64,000 bases of DNA. It comes from CAWCPR01 sp963797475. Its GTDB lineage: Bacteria > Chloroflexota > Anaerolineae > Anaerolineales > UBA4823. Within the stretch, counting starts at the first letter, position 1. Each line of letters starts with the position of its first letter. The stretch lies in NCBI GenBank assembly GCA_963797475.1, contig CAWCPR010000003.1:682001-746000 (forward strand), read 5' to 3'. The position numbers and the translations under genes are program-made. Below, one piece after another: positions 43,607 through 52,431 of the stretch. Below the pieces are notes generated by a model that made no database searches, had not been told where the DNA came from, and was given only the letters and a program-made list of their open reading frames with translations.

Positions 43607-45010
43607 TCAACCTGGGATCGCGTCGACCACGGGCTGTGCGGGCTCAAAGCGCGCAGTGAAGTGACGCAGCAGTTTTGGCGCGTAGGTGAAGCGGTAGCCC
43701 TGAACGGTCTCACGGTTTGCCAGGATCTTTGCCATGACGTCAACGATATAATCCAGATGGCTCTGGGTGTATACCCTGCGCGGGAGCGCCAGGCGTACCA
43801 GCTCGAGCTTTGGATAGCGCATCTCGCCGGTTTGCGGGTCCGGGTTGGCGAACATGACCGAACCGATCTCCACAGCCCGGATGCCGCCTTGCAGGTAGAG
43901 CTCGACGGTTAAAGCCTGGCCTGGAAATTCGCCTTGCGGGATATGCGAGAGAAGATGGCCGGCATCGACGTAAACGGCGTGTCCACCTGGCGGCTCGATC
44001 ACCTGAACGCCAATTTCAAGCAGCCGCTCAGCCAGATATGCAGTTTGCCCCAGGCGGTAAGCCAGGTAATCCTCGTTCAAACCTTCCCACAGGCCGACCG
44101 CGAACGCTTCCAGGTCGCGGCCAGCCAACCCGCCATAAGTGGGAAATCCCTCCCGTAAAATCAGTTCGTTGCACGCGCTTTGGTAAAGCGCCTCATCGTT
44201 CATAGCGAGAAAACCGCCGATATTGACGATGGCATCCTTCTTGCCGCTCATGGTGGCGCCATCCGCCAGGGCAAAGAATTCCCGGGCGATTTCAAGGCAG
44301 CTTTTATCTGCGTAGCCGGGCTCGCGCTGCTTGATGAAGTAGGCATTCTCGGCGAAACGGCAGGCATCGATAAAGAACGGCAGGCCAAAGTCGTGATACA
44401 CGGCCGCGACTTGGCGCAAATTTTCCATCGAAACCGGCTGCCCGCCGCCGGCATTGTTGGTAATCGTAATCATCCCAAACGGCACGTTCTCGACGCCTAC
44501 CTCACGGATGAACTTGCGCAGTTCGTCGACATCCATATTCCCCTTGAAAGGATAGCGATTGGCGGGATCAAAAGCCTCCTCGATGACCAGATTCGTGGGT
44601 CTCCCGCCGCGAGCGCGGATATTCGCCTCGGTTGTATCGAAATGCATGTTGGATGGCACATACTGTCCTGGCTTGATCAGCAGCGCACTGAGGATGTTTT
44701 CGGCCGCGCGGCCCTGGTGGGTTGGGACAAAAAAACGGAAGCCTGTAATTTCTTTAATGGCCTGAGATAATCTGTAAAAAGATTTGGCTCCCGCGTAAGA
44801 TTCGTCGCCTTGCATAAGAGCTGCCCATTGATTCTGACTCATCGCGCCGGTGCCCGAGTCGGTCAGCAGATCGATGAAAACATCTTCAGCCCGTAATCCG
44901 AACAAGTTATAACCTGCATCCTGGAGCGCCTGCAAACGCGCCTCTGGCGCGATCAACCGGATCGGTTCTACCATCTTAATCCGAAACGGCTCAGGGGGAT
45001 ACTTCGTCAT
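43607..45010 (-). CDS. tnaA: Tryptophanase
   Basis: A PLP enzyme that splits tryptophan into indole, pyruvate and ammonia. The 467-residue protein has the PLP-lysine segment TMSGKKDAIVNIGG (Lys257/258). Two specificity sites favour tryptophanase over tyrosine phenol-lyase: FDTT (124-127, where the lyase has TTT) and RAVEIG (378-383, where the lyase has an Arg). The C-terminal FTYAPKLLRHFTARF is typical. GGAGG precedes ATG. The upstream leader contains a TnaC-like reading frame. Confidence 0.93.
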   Translation of the reverse strand: MTKYPPEPFRIKMVEPIRLIAPEARLQALQDAGYNLFGLRAEDVFIDLLTDSGTGAMSQNQWAALMQGDESYAGAKSFYRLSQAIKEITGFRFFVPTHQGRAAENILSALLIKPGQYVPSNMHFDTTEANIRARGGRPTNLVIEEAFDPANRYPFKGNMDVDELRKFIREVGVENVPFGMITITNNAGGGQPVSMENLRQVAAVYHDFGLPFFIDACRFAENAYFIKQREPGYADKSCLEIAREFFALADGATMSGKKDAIVNIGGFLAMNDEALYQSACNELILREGFPTYGGLAGRDLEAFAVGLWEGLNEDYLAYRLGQTAYLAERLLEIGVQVIEPPGGHAVYVDAGHLLSHIPQGEFPGQALTVELYLQGGIRAVEIGSVMFANPDPQTGEMRYPKLELVRLALPRRVYTQSHLDYIVDVMAKILANRETVQGYRFTYAPKLLRHFTARFEPAQPVVDAIPG

Positions 45011-45032
45011 TCTTTAGCCTCCGTCTCCACTT

Positions 45033-45180
45033 TTAATATAAGTCCAAGCAGGCCCGTTTAGGGTCCAAATCCTGGTCTTGGATATTTATCCAGTTTAGCA
45101 CGCTTTCACTTGATTTCCAAGGAATGTATATCAGGTCTCGCCCGTGACTCCTTTCCTGACTAATGTATAATTGCATCATG
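45033..45180 (-). promoter_or_regulatory. Leader of tnaA with a possible TnaC-like peptide
   Basis: On the minus strand an open frame from ATG 45180 ends at 45033, 22 nt before tnaA. Near its end it reads NWINIQDQDLDPKR, which resembles the W-F-N-I-D...P pattern of TnaC leader peptides (Trp codon at 45090-45092, Pro at 45060-45062). Spacing differs from E. coli TnaC and eight residues follow Pro. No good ribosome site was found. Confidence 0.3.
45144..45171 (+). promoter_or_regulatory. Promoter directly at a start codon
   Basis: GTGACT (45144-45149), 16-nt spacer, perfect TATAAT (45166-45171). The expected start coincides with the ATG at 45178, so the transcript would be leaderless. Confidence 0.5.
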
Positions 45181-45357
45181 TTGAACCCGAGAATTCGGCG
45201 AACATTAGGCTTGCTGATATTGATCATTTCTCTTGCTTTGTTAATTTGGGGGTTGTGGCCCTTAGGACAGGCGACTCGCGTCATCAACATATCACCCGCC
45301 GAGATGCAGATCCCAACGCCGGAGGGCTTTCTCGGCGGGCTGCACTGGCTTATTTAA
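45178..45357 (+). CDS. Small single-span membrane protein
   Basis: The 59-residue product starts MLNPRIRRTLGLLILIISLALLIWGLWPLG, with one clear membrane segment (about 10-30) after a basic N-terminus, followed by a short outer part. ATG 45178 is chosen because the -10 box TATAAT ends 7 nt before it; an in-frame ATG at 45163 lies inside the promoter. It lies 6 bp before a lipoprotein gene and is probably co-transcribed. Function unknown. Confidence 0.6.
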   Translation: MLNPRIRRTLGLLILIISLALLIWGLWPLGQATRVINISPAEMQIPTPEGFLGGLHWLI

Positions 45358-45363
45358 AGCCGC

Positions 45364-46104
45364 ATGGATGCTATTCGTTTCAATTGCCAAAAACCTCGCC
45401 AGATTTTAGCAGCCTGTTGGCTTGCAATGGCTTGCAGTGTACTGGCAGCTTGCTCGTCAATGGCTGCAGCCACGCCGCCGCCTGGCGCCGCCGCGCCTTC
45501 CACTGAAGTTGAGCCAACGATCCAGGCAACCCTGGCGCCAACACCCTTGCCTGTGATCCCCGAAGAGCGCAAGCTGACCTTGGAGTGGCCGCTATCCATA
45601 AAAACAGGCGACTCCAGAAGGGTCTACCTGAGCCTGGACGTAGATCAGGAGGGGAACATCACTCCTACCGTTAGGGATCAGGGAAATGTAACCAAGGGCG
45701 AGACGGTTTTCATACCCAACCTGTACGAAACACACAACGTCATCGCCGAAGCTCGCCTGGATTTAGCCGGGGCGCAAGTATCACCTTCCGGCGAAACCCA
45801 GGAACCCATGCGACCGGGCAAATCGGTGACGTTCTTCTGGAGCGTTAAACCAGAGTCCGTCGGGAGTTACCATGGAACCGTCATGGTGCACCTGCACTTC
45901 GTGCCGCTCGACAGCGCCGCAGGCCAGGAAAGCCGCATCTTGTTGAGCGTGCAGCCGCTCGACATCGAAGTGGTCAATTTCCTCGGCTTGGGAGGCGTCT
46001 GGGCGCGCACGGTAGGCGGCATTGGCACTTTAGTCGGGTCAGTCCTGGGCCTGGACAACGTTTTGTCCTGGCTGTGGAAGCGGTGGCGGAAAAAACCTGA
46101 TTAA
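45364..46104 (+). CDS. Predicted lipoprotein, unknown function
   Basis: The 246-residue product has a signal peptide with lipobox LAAC (about residues 27-30), then a Pro/Thr/Ala-rich linker (PPPGAAAPSTEVEPTIQATLAPTPLP). A beta-type domain follows (about 60-200), and near the C-terminus a hydrophobic stretch (about 208-235) precedes the basic WKRWRKKPD. The pattern suggests an envelope-anchored protein with both ends near the membrane. No enzymatic motif is seen. It may work with the small membrane protein upstream. Confidence 0.7.
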   Translation: MDAIRFNCQKPRQILAACWLAMACSVLAACSSMAAATPPPGAAAPSTEVEPTIQATLAPTPLPVIPEERKLTLEWPLSIKTGDSRRVYLSLDVDQEGNITPTVRDQGNVTKGETVFIPNLYETHNVIAEARLDLAGAQVSPSGETQEPMRPGKSVTFFWSVKPESVGSYHGTVMVHLHFVPLDSAAGQESRILLSVQPLDIEVVNFLGLGGVWARTVGGIGTLVGSVLGLDNVLSWLWKRWRKKPD

Positions 46105-46176
46105 GCATAAACCGGTGGGACATAGCCGCCAGGCTGGTTGGCGGCGCAACAATCCCAGACCGGAGCGAAGGGTGAC

Positions 46177-46806
46177 ATGCTGACGATTGTCCCACTAACA
46201 CTCGGGCCCGTACAAACCAACACCTACCTGGTCGCCGACCCCGACACCGGCGAAGCTGCCGTCATCGATCCCGCCTGGGATGGAGACCAGATCGTCGCCG
46301 AAGCCGGCAAACATGGCTGGCGAATCGGGAATATCTGGCTGACGCACGCCCATTTTGACCACCTGGGCGGCGCAGCCGGAGTGGCAGATAACACCGACCC
46401 GCCGCCGCCCGTCGCCTTGCACCCTGAAGATTATCCGTTATGGCGCATGCAAGGCGGCGCGCTGTTGTTTGGGATGCAGATCGACCCCGGTCCGGAGCCA
46501 ACTATTGACCTGAGCCATGGGCAGGTCCTGCGGGTTGGCAGCAACAAGCTTGAAGTTCGTCACGCCCCGGGCCATACGCGCGGCCACGTGATGTTCTACG
46601 CTCCGGAAGAGTCGCTCTGTTTTTGTGGAGACGTAATTTTCGCCGGCAGCATTGGACGGACCGACCTGCCTGGCGGGGATTTCGAGACCCTGATCCAAAG
46701 CATCCGCAGCCAGGTGCTTACGCTTCCGGATGAGACCCGGCTGCTCTCCGGTCACGGACCGGAGACAACCGTGGGGGAAGAGCGCGCGACCAACCCCTTT
46801 TTATAA
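46177..46806 (+). CDS. Metallo-beta-lactamase-fold hydrolase, glyoxalase II-like
   Basis: The 209-residue protein has the metal-binding motif THAHFDH (His57, His59, Asp61, His62), then HAPGHTRGHV, FCGDVIF and SGHGPET. This is the hydroxyacylglutathione hydrolase-like branch of the fold, probably a thioester hydrolase; the substrate is unknown. ATG 46177 is chosen because family similarity begins at MLTIVPLTLGPVQTNTYLV. A bidirectional terminator follows. Confidence 0.9.
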   Translation: MLTIVPLTLGPVQTNTYLVADPDTGEAAVIDPAWDGDQIVAEAGKHGWRIGNIWLTHAHFDHLGGAAGVADNTDPPPPVALHPEDYPLWRMQGGALLFGMQIDPGPEPTIDLSHGQVLRVGSNKLEVRHAPGHTRGHVMFYAPEESLCFCGDVIFAGSIGRTDLPGGDFETLIQSIRSQVLTLPDETRLLSGHGPETTVGEERATNPFL

Positions 46807-46822
46807 GCGGAATTTGGGTAAG

Positions 46823-46864
46823 AAAAAAGCCCAGGCACGGTTGATCCACGCCTGGGCTTTTTTT
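46823..46864. terminator. Bidirectional intrinsic terminator
   Basis: A-run, GCCCAGGC (46829-46836), 13-nt loop, GCCTGGGC (46850-46857), T-run. It serves the metallo-hydrolase on the plus strand and the RNase Y gene on the minus strand. Confidence 0.9.
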
Positions 46865-46890
46865 AATCTTTCTGGTTTTATCGCTCAGGG

Positions 46891-48429
46891 CTACTTGGCG
46901 TAATCGACCGCGCGCGTCTCGCGGATGACAGTGACCTTGATCTGTCCGGGGTACTGCATCGTCTCTTCGATCTTCTTGGCAATTTCGCGCGCCATTCGGA
47001 TCGACTCCAGGTCATCGACATCTTCAGGGCGGACGAAAATTCGCACTTCCCGCCCGGCCTGCAAAGCATAACTCTGAATGACGCCCTTTTGGCTGTTGGC
47101 AATTTCCTCCAGAGCGCGCACGCGCTTGATGTACTGTTCCAGGCTCTCCCGGCGGGCGCCCGGACGCGCCCCGGATATCGCATCAGCCGCCTCCACAATG
47201 GCTGCTTCGACCGTTTCCTGCTCCACTTCGTGGTGGTGGGAAGCGATGGCGTTGACGACTTTGGCATTGACCCCGTAGCGCTTGGCAAATTCCGCACCGA
47301 GACTGGCGTGCGTGCCTTCGATGTTGTGGTCCATCGCCTTTCCCAGGTCGTGCAGCAGCGCCCCGGCCTTAGCCACTTCCACATCCGCTCCCAACTCTGC
47401 AGAGATGACCGCCGCCAGTTGCGCAGTTTCCACTGCGTGGGAAAGCTGGTTTTGGCCATAGGAAGTACGGTACTTCAACCGTCCCAGCATCTTGGTGACC
47501 TCGGGATGTAACCCACCGACGCCGGCGTCAAAAGCTGCCTGCTCGCCGGCTTCGACAATCACCCGGTCGACTTCTTTTTGTTCAGTTTTGAGGACTTTCT
47601 CAATGTGAGCCGGGTGGATGCGCCCATCCAGGATCAATTTGGAGAGGGCGCGCCGGGCGACCTCCCGGCGAACCGAATCGAAACAAGAGATCGTCACCGC
47701 CTCGGGCGTATCATCGACAATCACGTCTACCCCAGCCGCTTGCTCGAAGGCATGGATATTGCGACCGTTGCGCCCGATAATCCGGCCTTTCATTTCGTCG
47801 GAGGGCAGGGGCACCACGGAGGTCGTAACCTCGGCAACGTGGTCAGAAGCAACGCGCTGAATGGCAGCCGCGATCAGTTTGCGCGCTCGGACTTCTCCTT
47901 CCTCACGCGCTTCCGTTTCTACCTGGCGAATGATGCGGGCCATGTCCGTACGAGCGTCTTTTTCAACCTCCTCCAACAAAACCTGGCGAGCATCTTCGAC
48001 AGTCATCTGCGAGATTCGCTGAAGTTCTTCCAACTCGTCAGAGTGCAGCTTTTCGATCTCGCTGGCGCGTTTATCCAGCGCGCTCTGGCGCCGGTTGATA
48101 TTTTGCTCGCGCTTCTCGAGCCGGTCGACCCGGTTATCCAGCTCCTCGCGACGCTTCTGCAGCCGGTCCTCTTCACGGCTGACTTCATTCCGCCTGCGAA
48201 CAATCTCCGTCTCCGCCTTCTGGTGGACCTCCATGGCCTGATCACGGGCCCGGATCTCCATCTGGCGGACTTTCTCCTTGGTTTCTTCTAACAGCCGGTT
48301 AGCCTCTTCTTTTTGAAGTTGTTGCTCTTTTACAATATTATTCTGTTTAACAAGATAGCCAACGGCGCCCCCCAGAACGAGAGCGATGGGTATCATCAAG
48401 ATCAATACCCAAATCAATGTACCGTTCAT
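46891..48429 (-). CDS. rny: Ribonuclease Y
   Basis: RNase Y is a membrane-bound endoribonuclease that starts mRNA decay in many bacteria lacking RNase E. The 512-residue protein has an N-terminal membrane segment (about 5-27), a long coiled coil (about 30-200), a KH domain with GRIIGRNGRNIHAFE, and an HD domain with LLHDLGKAMDHN. The start overlaps the recX stop by 4 nt. Confidence 0.97.
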   Translation of the reverse strand: MNGTLIWVLILMIPIALVLGGAVGYLVKQNNIVKEQQLQKEEANRLLEETKEKVRQMEIRARDQAMEVHQKAETEIVRRRNEVSREEDRLQKRREELDNRVDRLEKREQNINRRQSALDKRASEIEKLHSDELEELQRISQMTVEDARQVLLEEVEKDARTDMARIIRQVETEAREEGEVRARKLIAAAIQRVASDHVAEVTTSVVPLPSDEMKGRIIGRNGRNIHAFEQAAGVDVIVDDTPEAVTISCFDSVRREVARRALSKLILDGRIHPAHIEKVLKTEQKEVDRVIVEAGEQAAFDAGVGGLHPEVTKMLGRLKYRTSYGQNQLSHAVETAQLAAVISAELGADVEVAKAGALLHDLGKAMDHNIEGTHASLGAEFAKRYGVNAKVVNAIASHHHEVEQETVEAAIVEAADAISGARPGARRESLEQYIKRVRALEEIANSQKGVIQSYALQAGREVRIFVRPEDVDDLESIRMAREIAKKIEETMQYPGQIKVTVIRETRAVDYAK

Positions 48430-49103
48430 GCGTCAACCTCTTCTTCTTTGGATAAAATATCATCCGTAGATGTATTTTCGTGAATTTCGGCCCAGACCTG
48501 GGCCACTGCTGCAACGCTGACTTCATAATTAAAGCCGCGCCGGGCAAGAAAACCGTACATCTTACGGCGAAATTCTTGCAGTTCCAATTCCCTAAACCGG
48601 CGAGCGTGTTTTTGTGCTGCCTGGTAGGCAAGCTCCTCGTCGTCAACCTGATCGACGGTTTGTTGAATGACCTCGGCGTTGATTCCGCGCTGCTGGAGCT
48701 CGAAGGAAAGCGCCCGCCGGCTCCTGGGCCGCAGGTCACTTCTGTTCTCCACCCAGGACTGGGCAAAGCGCAGATCGTCCACCAAACCAGCGCGCTGCAA
48801 ACGCTCGACCACCTCAGCGATCACTTCTTCGGAGACGCCATTTTTCTGCAAGTACTGGCGGATCTCCGCTTCGCTACGCGGCCTGTAGTTCAGGAATTTA
48901 AGCGAACGCTGATAAGGGACCTCACGTTCATCTTCATCCCGAAGATCAGCAATTTTTTCATCGCTGATCTCTTGCCCTACTTCCAACCAGGCCGCCACGA
49001 TGCGCGCCAGCCCGAACGCATATTCTCCGTCCAGGTAGATGTTCACCCGTTGGTGATTGCGTTTCTGAATTCGAATGGCTGTGATTTTATGTTCCATCGC
49101 CAC
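48426..49103 (-). CDS. recX: Regulatory protein RecX
   Basis: RecX binds RecA filaments and limits recombinase activity. The 225-residue protein has the three-helix RecX repeats, with LKFLNYRPRSEAEIRQYLQKNG, LVDDLRFAQSWVENR and RSRRALSFELQQRGI. An N-terminal segment about 50 residues long precedes them. The start is GTG 49103 or ATG 49097; GCAGGT lies upstream. It is coupled to rny. Confidence 0.9.
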   Translation of the reverse strand: MAMEHKITAIRIQKRNHQRVNIYLDGEYAFGLARIVAAWLEVGQEISDEKIADLRDEDEREVPYQRSLKFLNYRPRSEAEIRQYLQKNGVSEEVIAEVVERLQRAGLVDDLRFAQSWVENRSDLRPRSRRALSFELQQRGINAEVIQQTVDQVDDEELAYQAAQKHARRFRELELQEFRRKMYGFLARRGFNYEVSVAAVAQVWAEIHENTSTDDILSKEEEVDA

Positions 49104-50033
49104 ACTATGTCGACCTGCTCGTAAGCGCAGGCAGATTTAAAATTAAAACAGCCATAGCTCTGCCACGGCAGACCACGGCTGCTTGCACTCCTATCCAAGA
49201 TCTCAGTTGTGGAAGTCTAGTATAAAGTACACCGGTCGAACTGATGCAGTCAGATCTCGTGTCAACTCCCTGTGTACCCCTACCGCTTGCCTGTGTTTCG
49301 CTGGTTGATGTCGGCGATTAGGTCATTGGGCGCATCATGGTTAGATTTTCCCGATGTCAGCCTGTTTATTGAATAAGGGCGGCTGAAAACACACCACTAC
49401 ATCATATCCCTGAGATCAATATTCATTAACCGTGGCCGCATGATAATTTACAAACAAAGAATAAACTTTGCGGCAGAAGCCTTAATACGTTAACACACCT
49501 CGAGCACATACGATGCTGTTCAGAGAAAAATAGCCTGAGGTTGTCTCAACGCTTCAAAATGTCAATGTTCATTCGCGACAGGCAAAACCCCGCCCGTTCG
49601 GTTATGGTGATACCTGCTCTTATCCTTAAGTCATTAAGTTCGCTTCTTTCATTATACTTGATATCTGGAAATCTATTACAAAAACTTAATAAATTCGGTT
49701 TTATCCGATCTTCATAAGAAGTAATTTCTCAATAAAGCGGAGCGTCCACAGCAGCTTATTTAGAAGATAATAAAAAAGTGTACATGATTCTCGTTATTAT
49801 GACAAGCATTTTTATGGAAGGGATTTGCCCTGATCGTCCCAGGGACTTCAAAAAAAGCCGGGCAATGCGATAAATGTACCAATCGGTGTTAAAATAAATT
49901 TGGATACAGGTCGGTTATCCGTTCTGGACTATGACAAAAGCTACTACTATTTTGCAAGGTTGTGCGCGATGATTTAGAAGTCCAAATGGCGTGATCTACT
50001 TCAAACCACCTACGACTATCGAAGGAGCAAAAT
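49104..50033. other. 930-bp gene-free region
   Basis: I find no convincing gene on either strand and no recognisable tmRNA, RNase P RNA, SRP RNA or 6S core. The region is clearly richer in A and T than its neighbours. It contains a tight TCTGCC-AC-GGCAGA palindrome (49159-49172) and should hold the divergent promoters of recX-rny and the malic enzyme gene. It may be the remains of a decayed gene or insertion. Confidence 0.5.
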
Positions 50034-51977
50034 ATGAGTACGATAACTCGCGAAGACGCCCTCGAATACCACCGATTAGACGGCAAGCCCGGGAAGATTT
50101 CGATCTTGCCGACCAAGCCGATGGCCACACAACGCGATCTTGGCCTGGCGTATACACCTGGCGTGGCCGTACCCGTCCTGGAGATTGAAAAAGACCCGCA
50201 CCTGGCTTACGAATACACCTCAAAAGGTAACCTGGTCGCCGTCGTCTCAAATGGCACCGCGATTCTCGGGCTGGGAGATCGAGGCGCCCTGGCTTCTAAG
50301 CCTGTCATGGAGGGCAAGGGGGTGTTGTTTAAGAAATTTGCAGACGTTGACGTCTTTGACATTGAGCTGAACAGCCATGATCCAGAAGTCGTCATCGAAG
50401 TTGTGGCCGCGATCGCACCCACCTTCGGGGGCATCAATCTGGAGGATATCAAAGCACCGGAGTGTTTCCACATTGAGGAAACGCTTAAAGAAATGCTGGA
50501 TATCCCCGTATTTCACGACGATCAGCACGGAACGGCTATCATTTCAGGGGCCGCATTGGTGAACGGTCTGGAGGTAGTAGGGAAACGCCTGGATGAAGTG
50601 AAAATCACCATCTCAGGGGCGGGCGCCTCCGCGGTCTCATGCGCCGAACTGATGGTTCGCCTGGGTGTAGTACGTGAAAACATCACCATGGTAGATTCAC
50701 GTGGGGTGGTTTACGCCGGTCGAACCGAGGGTATGAATAAATATAAAGTTCGCTTCGCTCACGATACCGATGCGCGTACGCTCTCTGATGCCGTGCGCGG
50801 GGCAGACGTGTTTTACGGGCTTTCGATAGCCAATATCCTTACCCAAGAGATGGTCAAAACGATGGCGGAGCGACCGCTTATCTTCGCCATGGCAAACCCC
50901 GACCCGGAGATCAGATACGAACTGGCGCGAGAAGCGCGGCCTGATGCAATCGTGGCAACCGGGCGCTCAGATTACCCCAATCAAATCAATAACGTCCTCG
51001 GCTTCCCCTTCATCTTCCGCGGCGCGCTGGACGTGCAAGCTCGGGCGATAAACGAAGAAATGAAGGTGGCAGCCTCGCAAGCTCTGGCAGCCCTGACGAA
51101 AGAGGATGTACCCGACAGCGTCTTGCGGGCCTATGGGCTGGACAGCCTCAAGTTCGGGGAGGATTACATCATCCCGAAGCCGCTTGACCCGCGCGTCTTG
51201 CTGTGGGAATCGCCGGCTGTGGCCAAAGCCGCCATGGAGACCGGCGCAGCGCGAAAGATGATCGACCTGGATCATTACCGCGAGCAGCTCGCCTTTCGCC
51301 AGGGCGTGGGCGAACAGGTGCGCTACTTCATTATGAATAAAGCCAAAGCTTCCAGCCCTAAGAAGCGCATCGTATTCGCCGAAGGCGAAGAGACCAAAGT
51401 GATCCGCGCTTCTGCCCAAATTACCGATGAGGGCATCGGCATCCCGATCCTGGTAGGCCGTCCGGAGGTCATCCAGGCGAAGATCGAAATTTTGGGTTTG
51501 ACTTGTTGCCCGGATATCGTCGACCCGGAGAATTTCGACGATATTGATCGTTACGTACGAGGATACTACGATCTGCGCAACCGCAAAGGAGTTACACTGC
51601 AGATGGCCAAGAAGCTCGTGCGTGAGCCAAACGTTTTTGGGCCATTGATGGTCAAAATGGGCGACGCGGACGCGTTCGTTTCGGGCTTGACTTATGATTA
51701 CCCGGACGTGATCCGCCCTGCACTGGAAATCCACCATACCCACCCTGGGGCGCGCCGCGCCGCTGGTGTTTACATCATGATCGTCAGCGGGCGCACCTAC
51801 CTGTTCACGGATGCTACGGTGAATATCGATCCAACCGCCGAAGACCTGGCCGAAATCGCCTGCCTGTCGGCGGACTTCGCCCGCCAATTGGGAATGGAAC
51901 CGCGCGTGGCCCTGCTCTCTTTCTCCAACTTCGGCAGCACGCCTCACCCTCTCTACAAAAGTCATGCGGGCCATTGA
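50034..51977 (+). CDS. maeB: NADP-type malic enzyme with phosphotransacetylase domain, frameshifted
   Basis: The reading frame covers an N-terminal malic enzyme (about 1-425; TQRDLGLAYTPGVA, NGTAILGLGDRGALASKPVMEGK, FHDDQHGTAI, ISGAGASAVS) and most of a phosphate acetyltransferase-like domain (about 430-640). Malic enzyme converts malate to pyruvate with NAD(P)H. The fused domain is regulatory in known MaeB proteins. The frame breaks at AAAA (51957-51960). Removing one A restores reading into the frame starting at 51964, so one base has probably been gained there. It may be a sequencing error or a real mutation. GAAGGAG precedes ATG. Confidence 0.9.
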   Translation: MSTITREDALEYHRLDGKPGKISILPTKPMATQRDLGLAYTPGVAVPVLEIEKDPHLAYEYTSKGNLVAVVSNGTAILGLGDRGALASKPVMEGKGVLFKKFADVDVFDIELNSHDPEVVIEVVAAIAPTFGGINLEDIKAPECFHIEETLKEMLDIPVFHDDQHGTAIISGAALVNGLEVVGKRLDEVKITISGAGASAVSCAELMVRLGVVRENITMVDSRGVVYAGRTEGMNKYKVRFAHDTDARTLSDAVRGADVFYGLSIANILTQEMVKTMAERPLIFAMANPDPEIRYELAREARPDAIVATGRSDYPNQINNVLGFPFIFRGALDVQARAINEEMKVAASQALAALTKEDVPDSVLRAYGLDSLKFGEDYIIPKPLDPRVLLWESPAVAKAAMETGAARKMIDLDHYREQLAFRQGVGEQVRYFIMNKAKASSPKKRIVFAEGEETKVIRASAQITDEGIGIPILVGRPEVIQAKIEILGLTCCPDIVDPENFDDIDRYVRGYYDLRNRKGVTLQMAKKLVREPNVFGPLMVKMGDADAFVSGLTYDYPDVIRPALEIHHTHPGARRAAGVYIMIVSGRTYLFTDATVNIDPTAEDLAEIACLSADFARQLGMEPRVALLSFSNFGSTPHPLYKSHAGH

Positions 51978-52305
51978 GATCATCCGCTCAAAATGCCCCG
52001 ATTTCATTGTAGACGGCGAGATGCAGGCCGACACGGCTGTCGTTCCGGAGATCGTCGAGGAGCGTTATCCCTTCAGCCAGGTAAAGGATGCCAACGTGCT
52101 GGTTTTCCCGTCCCTTGAAGCGGCCAATATCGGCTATAAACTGCTTGCCCGCCTGGGTAACGCTCAGGCCATTGGCCCGATCTTGCTTGGAATGGGCGCG
52201 CCAGTGCACGTAATGCAAACCGGCGACGAAGTGCGCGATATCGTCAATATCGCCGCCGTAGCCGTGATGGACGCGATGAACCGCGTAAATGGTTCCGCTG
52301 GCTGA
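51964..52305 (+). CDS. maeB: C-terminal piece of the frameshifted malic enzyme
   Basis: The 113-residue frame (MRAIEIIRSKCPDFIVDGEMQADTAVVPEIV... to NIAAVAVMDAMNRVNG) is the missing end of the phosphotransacetylase-like domain. It overlaps the upstream frame by 14 nt, and its ATG is internal to the original gene. It has no ribosome site of its own and is unlikely to be an independent gene. Confidence 0.85.
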   Translation: MRAIEIIRSKCPDFIVDGEMQADTAVVPEIVEERYPFSQVKDANVLVFPSLEAANIGYKLLARLGNAQAIGPILLGMGAPVHVMQTGDEVRDIVNIAAVAVMDAMNRVNGSAG

Positions 52306-52356
52306 GTCAGCTTAAACCGGCCGTCTGGAGCCAGTTCCAGACAATCCAGAATCGGC

Positions 52357-52391
52357 AGCGCCCTGGCCCTTTTTTAGCCAGGGCGCTTTTT
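52357..52391 (+). terminator. Intrinsic terminator after the malic enzyme gene
   Basis: Perfect 11-bp stem AGCGCCCTGGC (52357-52367) with 52377-52387, 9-nt loop, followed by TTTTT. Confidence 0.9.
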
Positions 52392-52431
52392 ATGGTAGGA
52401 TAGACCCTGATTTTTTAACCGGAGGTGTTGG

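Noticed and set aside
49104..50033. tmRNA, RNase P RNA, SRP RNA or 6S RNA in the long gap
   Set aside because: None of the conserved core strings I looked for on either strand is present.
50967..52034. 355-residue open frame antisense to the malic enzyme gene
   Set aside because: No recognisable motif; the sense strand encodes MaeB.
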